39,800 nucleotides of DNA from Acidobacteriaceae bacterium (GCA_025356095.1 JANXUR010000040.1:1-39800), one strand, 5' to 3'. Shown: positions 16,954 through 25,729, numbered from the stretch's first letter. A program made the numbers and translations. Notes: generated by a model not told the origin, from the letters alone.

Positions 16954-17733
16954 ATGCGTCCGCTTCCAGCCATACTTCTTGCCACGGCCCTGCTCTCCAC
17001 TGTCCACGCCCAAACCCCCAGGTCAGACGCCGACATTGCCACAATAGTGCAAGCCCGCGCTGGCGACTACGTCGCCTGGGGTCCGCAACTCAACCAGCCC
17101 GGCACATCGCTCGCTTTGTCGGAACTCTCGCGCGGCAGCGACGGCGTTCACTACAAGCTCACGGCCACCGGGCTTCCCCTCAACCGCACCTATCAGTTGG
17201 TCAGCTTTCCCATCACCAGCGACCTGCCCGTGGTTGTAATGGAGGGTGTCTCGCTGAACGATAGCGGCGTCGCCATCTGCACCGGCAGCACCGGACATTG
17301 CGCCGGAGCCACAGCCAACGATCCCGTGGCCCTGATCTTCAAGCCCGCCAAAGGTGAGCCTTATCGTGTGGCGCTGTTCGCCACCGGCGCCGGGCCCGAA
17401 ATTCGCGCCTTTGCAAAAACCATACCCATCCCCAACGAAGCCTCGGACGCGGGCTGCAAAGCCGCCGCCGTGCTGCTCTATCCCAACTCAGAAGCCCTGT
17501 TGATCGAAGGCTCAGGCTTTGCCCCCAACGCACCCGTCCAAATGCTTTCCACCTCAGCCGGCGAGCAGCAAAACTCCTCGCTCCAAGCCGACAGCAAAGG
17601 TGAATTCAGAACCTCGCTGCTGCCTTATGTAAAGGGCAAAGACAAGGGCTTGACGCAGGTAACCCTCAAGTCCGCCGCCTGCGCACCCGTAGTTTCCTTT
17701 GCTTGGGGCAAAGGCGTGAACACGCCGCAATAG
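16954..17733 (+). CDS. Secreted protein of unknown function
   Basis: This 259-residue protein is not recognised. It has a clear signal peptide (MRPLPAILLATALLSTVHA-Q, cleavage near residue 20) and no later membrane segment, so it should be periplasmic or exported. The mature part reads as beta-rich, with two lobes: residues 40-150 (including two Cys in VAICTGSTGHCAGA) and 165-255 (LLIEGSGFAPNAPVQM, DSKGEFRTSLLPYVKGK), the latter reminiscent of IPT/TIG or Ig-like modules. Four Cys in total could form two disulfides. It lies between a REP-like element and a convergent aminotransferase gene (8 bp between stops), so no operon partner informs its role. Confidence 0.75.
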   Translation: MRPLPAILLATALLSTVHAQTPRSDADIATIVQARAGDYVAWGPQLNQPGTSLALSELSRGSDGVHYKLTATGLPLNRTYQLVSFPITSDLPVVVMEGVSLNDSGVAICTGSTGHCAGATANDPVALIFKPAKGEPYRVALFATGAGPEIRAFAKTIPIPNEASDAGCKAAAVLLYPNSEALLIEGSGFAPNAPVQMLSTSAGEQQNSSLQADSKGEFRTSLLPYVKGKDKGLTQVTLKSAACAPVVSFAWGKGVNTPQ

Positions 17734-17741
17734 GCGCTAGA

Positions 17742-18980
17742 TTAGCGGGCTGCCAACAATGGGGCCATTCTGGTCAGACCCTCGCGAAAGACTGCTTCCG
17801 GCACAATCAGGCTCAGCACCAAATACCCTTCCTGGCGGAAGTCAAAAAAGTGCCCCGGATGCACCAGCACCCCGCATTCTTCCACCATCCGCACCGCCAA
17901 CTCTTCCTCGCTGCCAACATTCGGCACCCGCACAATCGCATACCAGCCCGCCTCCACCGCCAGCCGCAAACACGCAGGCAGTGCAGCCAATGCGTCATCC
18001 AGTTCCCGCAGATTCGTCCGCACCCGCTCCAGCAACTGCCGCTGAATCGCACCCCGTTGCCCCAGCATCACAGGCGCAGCCACTTGCACCGGCGTCCCCA
18101 CAGATAAGAACGTATCCGCAATCACTTCCAGCCGCGCCATGGCATCCGCCGCCAACTCCGCTGGCCCGCTCACCACCATCCATCCCAACTTCATCTGCGG
18201 CAAACAGCATATCTTCGAAAGCCCGCTCAGCGTAATCGTCAGCGCGCCCTCGTTCCCCGCAAAGCTGCGCAAACATGCCGCGGCCCCCAGCCGCTCGTCC
18301 GCCAGCCCATAGTCGAGAAACACCTCATCCACCACCAGCGCCAGCCCCAACTCTGCGGCAATCTGGTTCAACTCCTCCCGCTCGCCCGCGCTCACCGCCG
18401 ACCCCGTCGGGTTATTCGGATGCACCAGCACAATCGCCCGCGTCTTGGCCGTTATCGCCGCCCGCACACTCGTAAAGTCAATCTGCCAACCCCGGTCACC
18501 CGGGTCACACACCAGTGCATAATGCCTCAGCTTCACATCCTGCAAGTCCGCTAAAAATTGCAGTAGCGGATAGCTCGGCTCCGGCACCAGCACCTCGTCC
18601 CCGGCATCGCACAACAGGCGAAACGCATGGGCATAACCCTCGCTCGTACTCGTCGTCAGCACCATGCGCTCCGGGCGCACCGCCTGTGCAGGCACACGCT
18701 TGCCGTAGTACTCCGCCACCGCCTGCCGCGCGGAAAGCATCCCCACCGCATTCGGCTCGTATTGCAGCACTGCCGCACTCGCCAGCGGTTCCAGTAACTC
18801 CGCCGGATACCTCAACCCCACCCGCGTTGGGTTCGACTCAGTCAAGTCAACCATACCCAGCCCATCAGCCCGCCGCGCCGCAATCACCTGCGTCAGCCGA
18901 TTGCTCGCCAGCACCCACTCCGTCCGCCCAGCAAACCGAATCCCCATTCCCGAAGTATCCCACAGCAGCAGGGCATCCAT
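17742..18980 (-). CDS. PLP-dependent class I/II aminotransferase
   Basis: This 412-residue fold-type I enzyme shows the family landmarks: HPNNPTGS in the cofactor-binding half, VVDEVFLDYG with the PLP-pyridine Asp, and TLSGLSKICCLPQMKLGWM with the Schiff-base Lys. The usual PGLRxGW after the lysine is replaced by PQMKLGW, so the arginine normally near the phosphate is a lysine. An alanine/aspartate aminotransferase-like role is likely, but substrate specificity cannot be read. Start: the ATG at 18980 is used; an internal ATG at 18947 (MGIRFAGRTEW) is equally plausible. It is convergent with the secreted unknown and divergent from the Gfo/Idh/MocA gene. Confidence 0.88.
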   Translation of the reverse strand: MDALLLWDTSGMGIRFAGRTEWVLASNRLTQVIAARRADGLGMVDLTESNPTRVGLRYPAELLEPLASAAVLQYEPNAVGMLSARQAVAEYYGKRVPAQAVRPERMVLTTSTSEGYAHAFRLLCDAGDEVLVPEPSYPLLQFLADLQDVKLRHYALVCDPGDRGWQIDFTSVRAAITAKTRAIVLVHPNNPTGSAVSAGEREELNQIAAELGLALVVDEVFLDYGLADERLGAAACLRSFAGNEGALTITLSGLSKICCLPQMKLGWMVVSGPAELAADAMARLEVIADTFLSVGTPVQVAAPVMLGQRGAIQRQLLERVRTNLRELDDALAALPACLRLAVEAGWYAIVRVPNVGSEEELAVRMVEECGVLVHPGHFFDFRQEGYLVLSLIVPEAVFREGLTRMAPLLAAR

Positions 18981-19109
18981 TCTGGAATCTCACGTCAACC
19001 GGTCAAGCCTGCCGTTTCATTGCGGGGAGTGACGCTTCAGTGCCGCGCGCCCCCCCCGCTTGTTCCTGAAACTTGAAACTCACCGCTGCTTTTCTGCGAG
19101 AATCTTTCC

Positions 19110-20135
19110 ATGACCTCCACTTCTTCCCCCCGCGTCCGCTTCGGCATCGTCGGCTTTGGACTCCACGGCCACAAACGCCTTATGCCCGCCTTCCTCGCAT
19201 CCGAACGCTGCACCGTCACCGCCGTCTCCAACCGCTCACTCCCCAAGGCACAAGCCATTGCCGGGCAATATGGCATAGCCCTCGCCTTCGACTCTGCTGA
19301 CGCCCTCGCCGCCTCACCCGACGTGGATGCCGTCTTCGTCACCTCCGCCGACGTTGCCCACCTCGCCGACGTGCTCGCCTGCATCCGCCATCGCAAGCCC
19401 GTGCTCGTCGAAAAACCCATGGCCATGACTGCCGGCGAATGCCGCCAGATGGTCGAAGCCGCAGAAAATGCCCACGTGACTCTCGGTGTCGCCCATGCCT
19501 TCCGCTTCCACGAAAGCACCCGCGTTTTCCGCGACCGCATCCTCTCCGGCGACATCGGTGCCCCAGTCTTCGCCCGCTCCGAGTTCAGCTACATCGCCGC
19601 CGCCCATCCCCGTAAGTGGCTCACCGACCCCACCGTCGCCGCAGGCGGCCCCATTACAGATATCGGCGTCCACTGCATAGACTCCCTGCGCATGATCCTT
19701 ACCGATGAAGTCGTTTCTCTCTCCACCACCGCCGTCACCGACTCGGCCTCCGGCCCCGTCGAAGCCGCCGCCCTCATCAACCTTCGCTTCTCCCGCGGAG
19801 CACTCGCCGTCGTCGCCGTATCCACCCGCGCCTCCTACCGCACCCCGCTCGAGGTTGTTGGCAACACCGGCTCGCTCCTCAGCCCCAACGCCTTCAGCTC
19901 AGACCGCGACGTCTCCATCGAACTGCATCAGATGTCAGAATTTGTGGAAGCAGAGGTGGTGAGCAACGCCCTTACCTACCCGCGCCAGGCCGACGCCTTC
20001 GCCGACGCTGTCCTCGGTCGCGCGCCGTTCCCCATTTCGGGCCGCGAAGGCTGGCAAAATCAGTTGATTCTAGAAGCGGCCTACAAGAGTTGGAAGGATG
20101 GTGTAGCGGTGCCGGTCGCGATGGTTGCTCGCTAG
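19110..20135 (+). CDS. Gfo/Idh/MocA-family oxidoreductase
   Basis: This 341-residue protein has an N-terminal Rossmann domain with FGIVGFGLHGHKR (about 11-23) and the family's VLVEKPMAMT motif (K of EKP near residue 97), followed by the alpha/beta C-terminal domain with GGPITDIGVHCIDSLR containing the active-site Asp and His. Members oxidise or reduce sugars, inositols or related compounds using NAD(P). No sugar transporter or isomerase is adjacent, so the substrate is unknown. Start: ATG at 19110. Three copies of an 18-bp repeat begin 21 bp after the stop codon. Confidence 0.92.
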   Translation: MTSTSSPRVRFGIVGFGLHGHKRLMPAFLASERCTVTAVSNRSLPKAQAIAGQYGIALAFDSADALAASPDVDAVFVTSADVAHLADVLACIRHRKPVLVEKPMAMTAGECRQMVEAAENAHVTLGVAHAFRFHESTRVFRDRILSGDIGAPVFARSEFSYIAAAHPRKWLTDPTVAAGGPITDIGVHCIDSLRMILTDEVVSLSTTAVTDSASGPVEAAALINLRFSRGALAVVAVSTRASYRTPLEVVGNTGSLLSPNAFSSDRDVSIELHQMSEFVEAEVVSNALTYPRQADAFADAVLGRAPFPISGREGWQNQLILEAAYKSWKDGVAVPVAMVAR

Positions 20136-20156
20136 AATGCGCTTAACTGCAAATGC

Positions 20157-20210
20157 CTTGCAGATCACTCGCCACTTGCAGATGACCCGCAACTTGCCGA
20201 TAACGCGCAA
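20157..20210. repeat. Three tandem 18-bp repeats
   Basis: CTTGCAGATCACTCGCCA, CTTGCAGATGACCCGCAA and CTTGCCGATAACGCGCAA follow each other at 20157, 20175 and 20193, with a decayed fourth unit after. They lie just downstream of the oxidoreductase gene and downstream of the 39-codon minus-strand ORF. Confidence 0.85.
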
Positions 20211-20264
20211 TAAGATGACCGGCCCCGCCAGACCGCTGCCATTTAGGCTGGCAGAACGTGCAGA

Positions 20265-20384
20265 CTACAGCAAACCCATGCTCCGCAATCGCGGCACCGG
20301 ATCCGTCACCGCTTCCCGGTGGAAGACCCACCTAGCCACTGCGAACCCAAACATCACGTAGAAAAATTGCAGCAACTTCATCAT
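20265..20384 (-). CDS. Putative 39-residue membrane peptide
   Basis: This short frame starts with two ATGs (MMKLLQFFYVMFGFAVARWV, then a basic/proline-rich tail ending RLRSMGLL). Residues 3-20 form one hydrophobic segment, followed by positive residues, which predicts a single-pass inner-membrane peptide. The ribosome site is good: a GGGGGAGG tract and GAGG lie directly upstream. It sits 34 bases downstream of a structured RNA candidate on the same strand that resembles a cobalamin riboswitch, and that RNA holds a C-rich stretch able to pair with the G-rich ribosome site. I do not recognise the family; it is not the cobalt transporter subunit CbtB, since the His-rich tail is missing. It could instead be a regulatory leader ORF or noncoding. 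Confidence 0.45.
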   Translation of the reverse strand: MMKLLQFFYVMFGFAVARWVFHREAVTDPVPRLRSMGLL

Positions 20385-20418
20385 TCCTCGACCTCCCCCA
20401 CCGCTCATACACGCTTCG

Positions 20419-20590
20419 CGCTGGTGACGAATCTGGCTTCCGGCAGCGCCAGGCGGGGGGAGAATCGCCTTCCAATTCCGACCTTATGCTCCTACCAGAC
20501 CGAGGTCAATGTAACGAATGTGTCAGTCGCCCCCACAAAAGGGTCACCTCTCGCACTCGCCTCCGCCGGTTGCCTCTTGCCGAACCAACG
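20419..20590 (-). promoter_or_regulatory. Structured leader resembling a cobalamin riboswitch
   Basis: On the minus strand CGTTGGT (20590-20584) pairs with ACCAGCG (20425-20419), seven pairs with one G-U, closing a 172-base region. Inside are, in order, GAGAGGTGACCC, GGGGGCGACTGACA, TTGGAAGGCG and GGAAGCCAGATTCGTCACC. These correspond in order and rough spacing to the cobalamin riboswitch landmarks GGTG..., CCCCGCAACTGT, GGGAAGGC and AAGCCAGGAGACC, but several bases deviate. GGTGAC can also pair with GTCACC near the 3' end. A CCCCCCGCC segment can pair with the downstream GGTGGGGG ribosome-site region. The match is by eye; a covariance search is needed to settle it. Confidence 0.45.
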
Positions 20591-20614
20591 TTGTAAAGTC
20601 AAAGAAGTGGCAGT

Positions 20615-20890
20615 ATGACCCTGCAAGGCTTAAAACAGTGGATCGCGCTCATTTGCCTGCTGCTGACCCTTGGGTCAGCGGCCGCCGTAGTCGCGCACCA
20701 TCACGCCAACGCCAGCGAATCCGGCCAGTGCGCCGTTTGTGCCGCCGTCCACGCCCCGGCTTCCACCCAGGTTGCTCAACAAGCCTCTGTCGTGGCCATG
20801 TGGTCACCGGTTCTTGCCGCGCCCCGGCCTGCCCCTCGCCAGCCCATCATCGCCTTTGCTCTCTCCGTCCGGCCTCCTCCTGCCACCTAG
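20615..20890 (+). CDS. Small exported His/Cys protein, DUF2946-like
   Basis: This 91-residue protein has a signal peptide or anchor (residues 1-25, LKQWIALICLLLTLGSAAAV), then AHHHANASESGQCAVCAAVHAP, a His cluster followed by CxxC and a further His. That arrangement resembles DUF2946-type periplasmic proteins, which occur near TonB receptors and copper or other metal functions. The rest is Pro/Ala-rich with one hydrophobic stretch. It starts 70 bp before the TonB-dependent receptor gene and on the same strand, so the two probably form one transcript, and metal or metallo-cofactor uptake is a reasonable inference. Start ATG at 20615 has AGAAG upstream. Confidence 0.65.
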   Translation: MTLQGLKQWIALICLLLTLGSAAAVVAHHHANASESGQCAVCAAVHAPASTQVAQQASVVAMWSPVLAAPRPAPRQPIIAFALSVRPPPAT

Positions 20891-20959
20891 CCCTCAATGC
20901 GTTGCATCGCATCCAAGCGATGTGTGGGCGGTTTCGCTTTCATCTGGTTGGAGGATTTC

Positions 20960-23677
20960 ATGTCAGTTCGCTCGCAGCGGCCATTCTTGGCCGCATTCGC
21001 TCTACTTTTATTCGGTATTCTGTCGCTTGCCGCCCCCGCATATCCCCAGTCCGGCGGCAACTCTACTTCCGTCACCGCAACCGTTACAGACGCCACCGGT
21101 GCCGTCGTCCCCGGTGCTACCGCCGTCCTTCGTAACCCGGTCAGCGGATTCAACCGCACCGTCATCAGCGACAACGCCGGTCAGTTCACCGTCCCCAACG
21201 TCCCCTTCAACAACTACCACCTGATCGTCACCCGCGACGGCTTCAATCAGCTCGCGCAAGACGTGGATGTCCGCTCCAACGTCCCCGTCACCCTCACCCT
21301 CCTCCTTCAGGTCAAATCCACCACCGAAACCGTCAACGTAGAAGCCTCCAGTGAAGATCTGCTCGAAACCACCGCCAGCTTCCACACCGACGTGGATCGG
21401 GAACTCATCGAGAAACTGCCGCTCGAAAGCCAGTCCTCCTCGCTCAGCTCTCTGGTTACGCTTTCCACCCCCGGCGTCGCCGCCGACTCCAACGGTCTGT
21501 TTCACGGGCTCGGTGATCACGCCCAGAACTCCTTCTCAGTGGATGACCAGCCCATTACCGACCAGCAAAGCAAGTCCTTCTCCAACCAGATTCCCCTTGA
21601 TTCCATTGAGTCGCTCGAAGTCATCTCCGGCGCACCGCCTGCCGAGTATGGCGAAAAAACCAGCCTCGTTATCAACGTCACCACCCGCTCCGGCCAGGGA
21701 CTCACCACCCCCAAGGGCAGCGTCAAGCTTTCCTACGGCAGCTTCGGCAGTGCCAATCTTGGATTCAACCTTGGCTTTGGCGGCAAGAAATGGGGTAACT
21801 TCGTTTCGCTCAGCGGCTTCAATACCAGCCGCTTCCTCGATCCGCCCGAGTTCAAGGCCTTCCACGACCGCGGCAACGAAGAAAACGCCTTCGACCGCAT
21901 TGATTGGCAGCCCAATGCCAAGGATTCCATTCGCCTCAACCTTGGCTTTACCCGCTCCTGGTTCCAGACCCCCAACACTTACGACAATCTGCACCCCACA
22001 CTTACCGATCCACTCGGCAGCCTCACCGGCCAAACCGATCAGCGTTCGCAGATTCAGACTTACAACCTTGCGCCTACCTGGACGCACCTCATCAACAATC
22101 AAACTATCTTTTCGCTCGGCGGCTTCTACCGCCACGACCAATACAATTACTACCCCAGCAACAATCTCTTCGCCGACCTCGGCCCTCTTCAGCAGGAGAG
22201 CATTACCCAGAGTCGCGGCTTGAACAACGCTGGCATCCGCAGTAGCCTCTCCTACTCCAAGGGCATCCACAACGCTAAGTTCGGCATTACTTACCAGCAG
22301 ACCCGCCTGCGCGAAGCTGACTTACTCGGCATCGTCTCTCCCCTCGTTAACGCGCCGTGTCTCGACGCCACCGGCACGCCCGTCGCCGGCTTTACTGACC
22401 CCTCACAGTGCGCCGCAGAAGGCCTGCAATCGAACACTGCGGCCAATCCACTCGCCACTGCGCCCTTTCTCCCCTTCTTATCTTGTTATGACCTCACCCG
22501 CCCCAGCCCCGCCGCCAGCAGTAACTGCGTCGGCCCCAGCACGCAATACGGCTTCAACGGCCGCACCAACATCAAACTGCTTTCGCTTTACGGACAAGAC
22601 ACCGTCACCAAAGGCCCTTGGTCAGTTAGCTTCGGCCTCCGTGGCGACGTCTATCGTGGCCTCGCCTCGCATAGCGAAGTGCAACCGCGCCTCGGCGTCT
22701 CCTATAACATCAAGAAAACCAGTACCGTACTGCGCGTCTCCTACGCCCGCGCCCTCGAAACCCCTTTCAATGAGAACCTGATCCTTTCCGCCACCGGATG
22801 TAACTTCAACGTGATCGCCGCATTAGTGCCTTGCGTTCCCGCAAACTTCAGCCCCGGATGGCGCAATGAATTCCACGCTGGCCTTGAACAGGCTTGGGGT
22901 AAGTATCTGGTCTTTTCCGGAGAATACATCTGGAAGTACACCCACAACGCCTACGATTTCAGTGTGCTGGCAAATACCCCCATTTCATTTCCCATTGCCT
23001 GGAAGAGTTCCAAGATCCCCGGCTTCGCCGGACGCATCAGCGTCCCAAACTATAAGGGCATCTCTGGGCAGTTTGTCTTCTCCAGCGTCTCAGCACGTTT
23101 CTTTCCGCCGCAGATTGGCGGCCTCGGCACCACCGTCGGCCAAAGCGGACTGCCTTTTCGCATTGACCACGATGAGAAGTTCAACCAGACCACCCACATC
23201 CAGTATCAAGTCCCCAAAAACGGTCCCTGGATTGGCTTTAACTGGCGCTACGACAGCGGCTCGGTGGCCGGTGCCGTACCCTTCGCACTCGACTCCACGA
23301 CCCCAGTGGACTTGACTCGCTACACCGGCGACCAACAGTTACAAGTTGGCCTAAGTTGCGCCGGAGCCCTGCCCACACTCACTGCCCCACTTACTAGCTG
23401 CGCCCCTGCGGACTTACGCGCCTCGCGCGCCGTGATTCCCGCTCCCGGTACTCAGAATCCCGACCATAACCCGGCCCGCATCGCACCCCGCAACTTATTC
23501 GACTTCGCCATCGGCCACGACAACCTCTTCCGTACCGATAAGCGCAAAATCTCCGCTCAGTTCACCGTCATTAACTTAACCAACAAAGATACTCTCTATA
23601 ACTTCCTCTCCACCTTCAGCGGCACCCACTTCGTCTCGCCCAGAACCTACACCGGAGAGATCGCCTTCAACTTCTAA
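20960..23677 (+). CDS. TonB-dependent outer-membrane receptor with N-terminal carboxypeptidase-regulatory domain
   Basis: This 905-residue protein has a signal peptide (1-32, ending APAYPQS), a carboxypeptidase-regulatory-like Ig domain (about 37-120: VTATVTDATGAVVPGATAVL, FTVPNVPFNNYHLIV), a plug domain (about 140-240, with the SIESLEVISGAPPAEYGEKTSL stretch that ends the plug) and a 22-strand-type barrel ending in YTGEIAFNF with a terminal Phe, the outer-membrane insertion signal. Substrate unknown. The upstream small His/Cys protein and the cobalamin-riboswitch-like leader on the opposite strand make a metal or corrinoid substrate worth testing. Start: ATG at 20960, preceded by GGAGG at 8 bases; the longer frame to 20897 lacks a ribosome site. 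Confidence 0.93.
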   Translation: MSVRSQRPFLAAFALLLFGILSLAAPAYPQSGGNSTSVTATVTDATGAVVPGATAVLRNPVSGFNRTVISDNAGQFTVPNVPFNNYHLIVTRDGFNQLAQDVDVRSNVPVTLTLLLQVKSTTETVNVEASSEDLLETTASFHTDVDRELIEKLPLESQSSSLSSLVTLSTPGVAADSNGLFHGLGDHAQNSFSVDDQPITDQQSKSFSNQIPLDSIESLEVISGAPPAEYGEKTSLVINVTTRSGQGLTTPKGSVKLSYGSFGSANLGFNLGFGGKKWGNFVSLSGFNTSRFLDPPEFKAFHDRGNEENAFDRIDWQPNAKDSIRLNLGFTRSWFQTPNTYDNLHPTLTDPLGSLTGQTDQRSQIQTYNLAPTWTHLINNQTIFSLGGFYRHDQYNYYPSNNLFADLGPLQQESITQSRGLNNAGIRSSLSYSKGIHNAKFGITYQQTRLREADLLGIVSPLVNAPCLDATGTPVAGFTDPSQCAAEGLQSNTAANPLATAPFLPFLSCYDLTRPSPAASSNCVGPSTQYGFNGRTNIKLLSLYGQDTVTKGPWSVSFGLRGDVYRGLASHSEVQPRLGVSYNIKKTSTVLRVSYARALETPFNENLILSATGCNFNVIAALVPCVPANFSPGWRNEFHAGLEQAWGKYLVFSGEYIWKYTHNAYDFSVLANTPISFPIAWKSSKIPGFAGRISVPNYKGISGQFVFSSVSARFFPPQIGGLGTTVGQSGLPFRIDHDEKFNQTTHIQYQVPKNGPWIGFNWRYDSGSVAGAVPFALDSTTPVDLTRYTGDQQLQVGLSCAGALPTLTAPLTSCAPADLRASRAVIPAPGTQNPDHNPARIAPRNLFDFAIGHDNLFRTDKRKISAQFTVINLTNKDTLYNFLSTFSGTHFVSPRTYTGEIAFNF

Positions 23678-23718
23678 ACCCACAGTACCCAGCCCAACCC
23701 CAGTCCAGCCCTATCGTG

Positions 23719-23759
23719 CCCCACCTTGCACTCGCGTACTCCGTCGGTGCAAGGTGGGG
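23719..23759 (+). terminator. Hairpin after the TonB receptor gene
   Basis: CCCCACCTTGCAC (23719-23731) pairs perfectly with GTGCAAGGTGGGG (23747-23759). There is no T run. Likely 3'-end hairpin. Nothing else is recognised between it and tRNA-Leu. Confidence 0.5.
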
Positions 23760-23914
23760 TCGCAGTAACACCTTTGCCTGCCCGCTGCCTCGCTGTTCCT
23801 ACGTCGAACAAGAAGCGGCCAAATCGGCAGAAAAGCAGAAGTGATTCCATTACGTTCGGGGGCTATTTTCGGGAACTATTTTGGGAGTCATAAGCAGCTT
23901 CTAATAACTGCTTC

Positions 23915-24003
23915 TGGTACCGGGAGGGGGACTTGAACCCCCACAACCCTTGCGGGTCTGCGGATTTTAAGTCCGCTGCGTCTGCCGATTTCGCCATCCC
24001 GGC
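23915..24003 (-). tRNA. tRNA-Leu (anticodon TAA)
   Basis: Class II tRNA: acceptor GCCGGGA/TCCCGGT (first pair G-T), discriminator A, encoded CCA. The anticodon arm GCGGA-CTTAAAA-TCCGC gives TAA. The long variable arm and GGTTCAAGTCC T arm are present. The 330 bp between it and the histidine kinase gene hold no recognisable gene; they probably contain both promoters. Confidence 0.97.
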
Positions 24004-24331
24004 CCTTGCGCTCGATTCGCGCCGTAACATGTTGATAAATAGAGGTTAATTGATGTAGAAGCCGCGTGGCAAGCCGAACCCCCGGCTCCGTATCCCCGCC
24101 TTCCGCTCCCTCTCGCCGCCCCTCCTCACTCCATCCCGGTTCCAGTGCGCAATTTCCCGCACCCCGACCCAGAAAGCCTCGCCAAACCGACCTGCACTCT
24201 CTGGGATAGCCCCTTTCGTTCCCCGCATCTTCCCCCCTGCCCGCCTCTCACCCCCCTCAACGGACGATAGTCAAGTATCAGGCAGAGTTTTGCCCCGTTC
24301 GTACCGAACCTGCCAAGGGAGCATACATCCG

Positions 24332-25729
24332 ATGCCAGCCACCACCGCCACTCCCGCCCCCGTCAGCAAGAAGGAAGCCTCGCCCACCAAGCGCCCCACG
24401 CCCCAGCAGAAAACTGTCAGCCAACCGCCTCGCGAGCTCGAACTCACCCAACGCATCTCCAACCTCGAACGTAAGCTGCAAGACCGTACCATCCAAAGCA
24501 AATCCTTCGCCACCTCGCTTCAGCATGAAACCGCTTGGGACGCGGAAACGCAAGCCTCCCGCACCGCCAGTGAAGAGCGCTTCCGCCTCGTCCTCGATGG
24601 CGTCAAAGACTTCGCCGTCTACATGCTCGACCCCCAAGGCCGCATCCTGAGTTGCAACGCCGGCGCTGTTCGGCTTCAGGGATACTCCGCCACCGAGGTC
24701 ATGGGCCTCCATTACTCACTGTTTTACTCGGCCGAAGCTCAGACCCTTGGCTTGCCGCTCCGGCAGTTGCAAGCCGCCTCAGCCAATGGCCGCTTCGAGG
24801 GCGAATGCGAACATGTCCGCAAAGACGGCTCCACATTCTGGGCCAACGTCGTCATCACTCCCTTGCTCGACGACACCGGCAAACTCTATGGCTATTCCAA
24901 AGTTGCCCGCGACATCACTGCCCTTCGTCAAGCTCAGGAAGCGGTTCGCGCCCTAAACCAAACCCTCGAACAGCGCGTCGCCGACCGCACCCGAGAATTG
25001 CAAATTGTCAACGAAGACCTCGAGGCTTTCACCTACTCCGTCTCTCATGATCTGCGCGCCCCCCTCCGCCACATGGCGGGCTTCGCCAAGATGCTCTCCG
25101 AGGACTACGGCAGCGCCCTCGACCAGGACGGCCAGCACTGCTTGCAGCGGATTCAGGAAGGCTCGCGCCACATGGGCATTCTAGTCGACGACCTGCTCAA
25201 TCTGGCGCGCATCGGCCGCCATGAACTGCACAAGCAGGTTGCCAGCCTTGGAATGCTTGTGAGCGAAGTCATCACCGACCTCACGCAAGACATCGGCACG
25301 CGCCAAGTGGAATGGATCGTGGGCGAGCTGCCCTGCGCGGAAATGGACCCCGCACTCATGAAGGTTGTCTTCCAAAACCTGCTCTCCAACGCCCTCAAGT
25401 ATTCCCGACCCCGTGCCCACACCATCATTGCAGTCGGACACGGGCAGAGCGAAGGCCATTCCGTGATCTTCATCCGCGACAACGGCGTCGGCTTCGACAT
25501 GAAATATGCCGACAAACTATTTGGCGTCTTCCAGCGCCTCCACCGCTCCGAAGACTTCGACGGCACCGGCGTCGGCCTCGCCATCGTGCAGCGCATCCTG
25601 CAAAAACACGGAGGCCGCATCTGGGCCCGTGCTGAAGTGGATAAGGGTGCCACCTTCTGCTTCACCTTGAACGGCATCAACCACAGCGACTTCAGCAACC
25701 CATCTAACCTCACGGAGACAATAGTATGA
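24332..25729 (+). CDS. PAS-domain sensor histidine kinase
   Basis: This 465-residue kinase starts with a Pro/Lys-rich segment and coiled coil (1-80), then a PAS domain with PAC motif (about 83-195: FRLVLDGVKDFAVYMLDPQGRIL and GYSKVARDITAL), a short coiled coil (198-230, ALNQTLEQRVADRTREL), the HisKA box YSVSHDLRAPLRHM with H239, and a HATPase domain with FQNLLSNALKYSRP, RDNGVGFD and GTGVGLAIVQRI. There is no membrane segment, so it senses in the cytoplasm; a bound haem, flavin or other ligand cannot be read. The HisKA type is the one found with bacteriophytochromes, but no GAF/PHY is present. First gene of the six-gene operon; its TGA overlaps the next ATG by 4 bp. Confidence 0.94.
   Translation: MPATTATPAPVSKKEASPTKRPTPQQKTVSQPPRELELTQRISNLERKLQDRTIQSKSFATSLQHETAWDAETQASRTASEERFRLVLDGVKDFAVYMLDPQGRILSCNAGAVRLQGYSATEVMGLHYSLFYSAEAQTLGLPLRQLQAASANGRFEGECEHVRKDGSTFWANVVITPLLDDTGKLYGYSKVARDITALRQAQEAVRALNQTLEQRVADRTRELQIVNEDLEAFTYSVSHDLRAPLRHMAGFAKMLSEDYGSALDQDGQHCLQRIQEGSRHMGILVDDLLNLARIGRHELHKQVASLGMLVSEVITDLTQDIGTRQVEWIVGELPCAEMDPALMKVVFQNLLSNALKYSRPRAHTIIAVGHGQSEGHSVIFIRDNGVGFDMKYADKLFGVFQRLHRSEDFDGTGVGLAIVQRILQKHGGRIWARAEVDKGATFCFTLNGINHSDFSNPSNLTETIV

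Noticed and set aside
20419-20590. Riboswitch on the plus strand upstream of the TonB receptor
   Set aside because: The stem pairs on either strand, but the conserved-like words (GGAAGGC, AAGCCAG, GGTGA) read correctly only on the minus strand.
21536-22270. 244-codon minus-strand frame inside the TonB receptor gene
   Set aside because: The receptor in the plus frame has clear domains; the opposite frame has none.
24332-25729. Bacteriophytochrome
   Set aside because: The kinase type and Rcp1-like partners fit, but there is only a PAS domain and no GAF or PHY chromophore-binding region.
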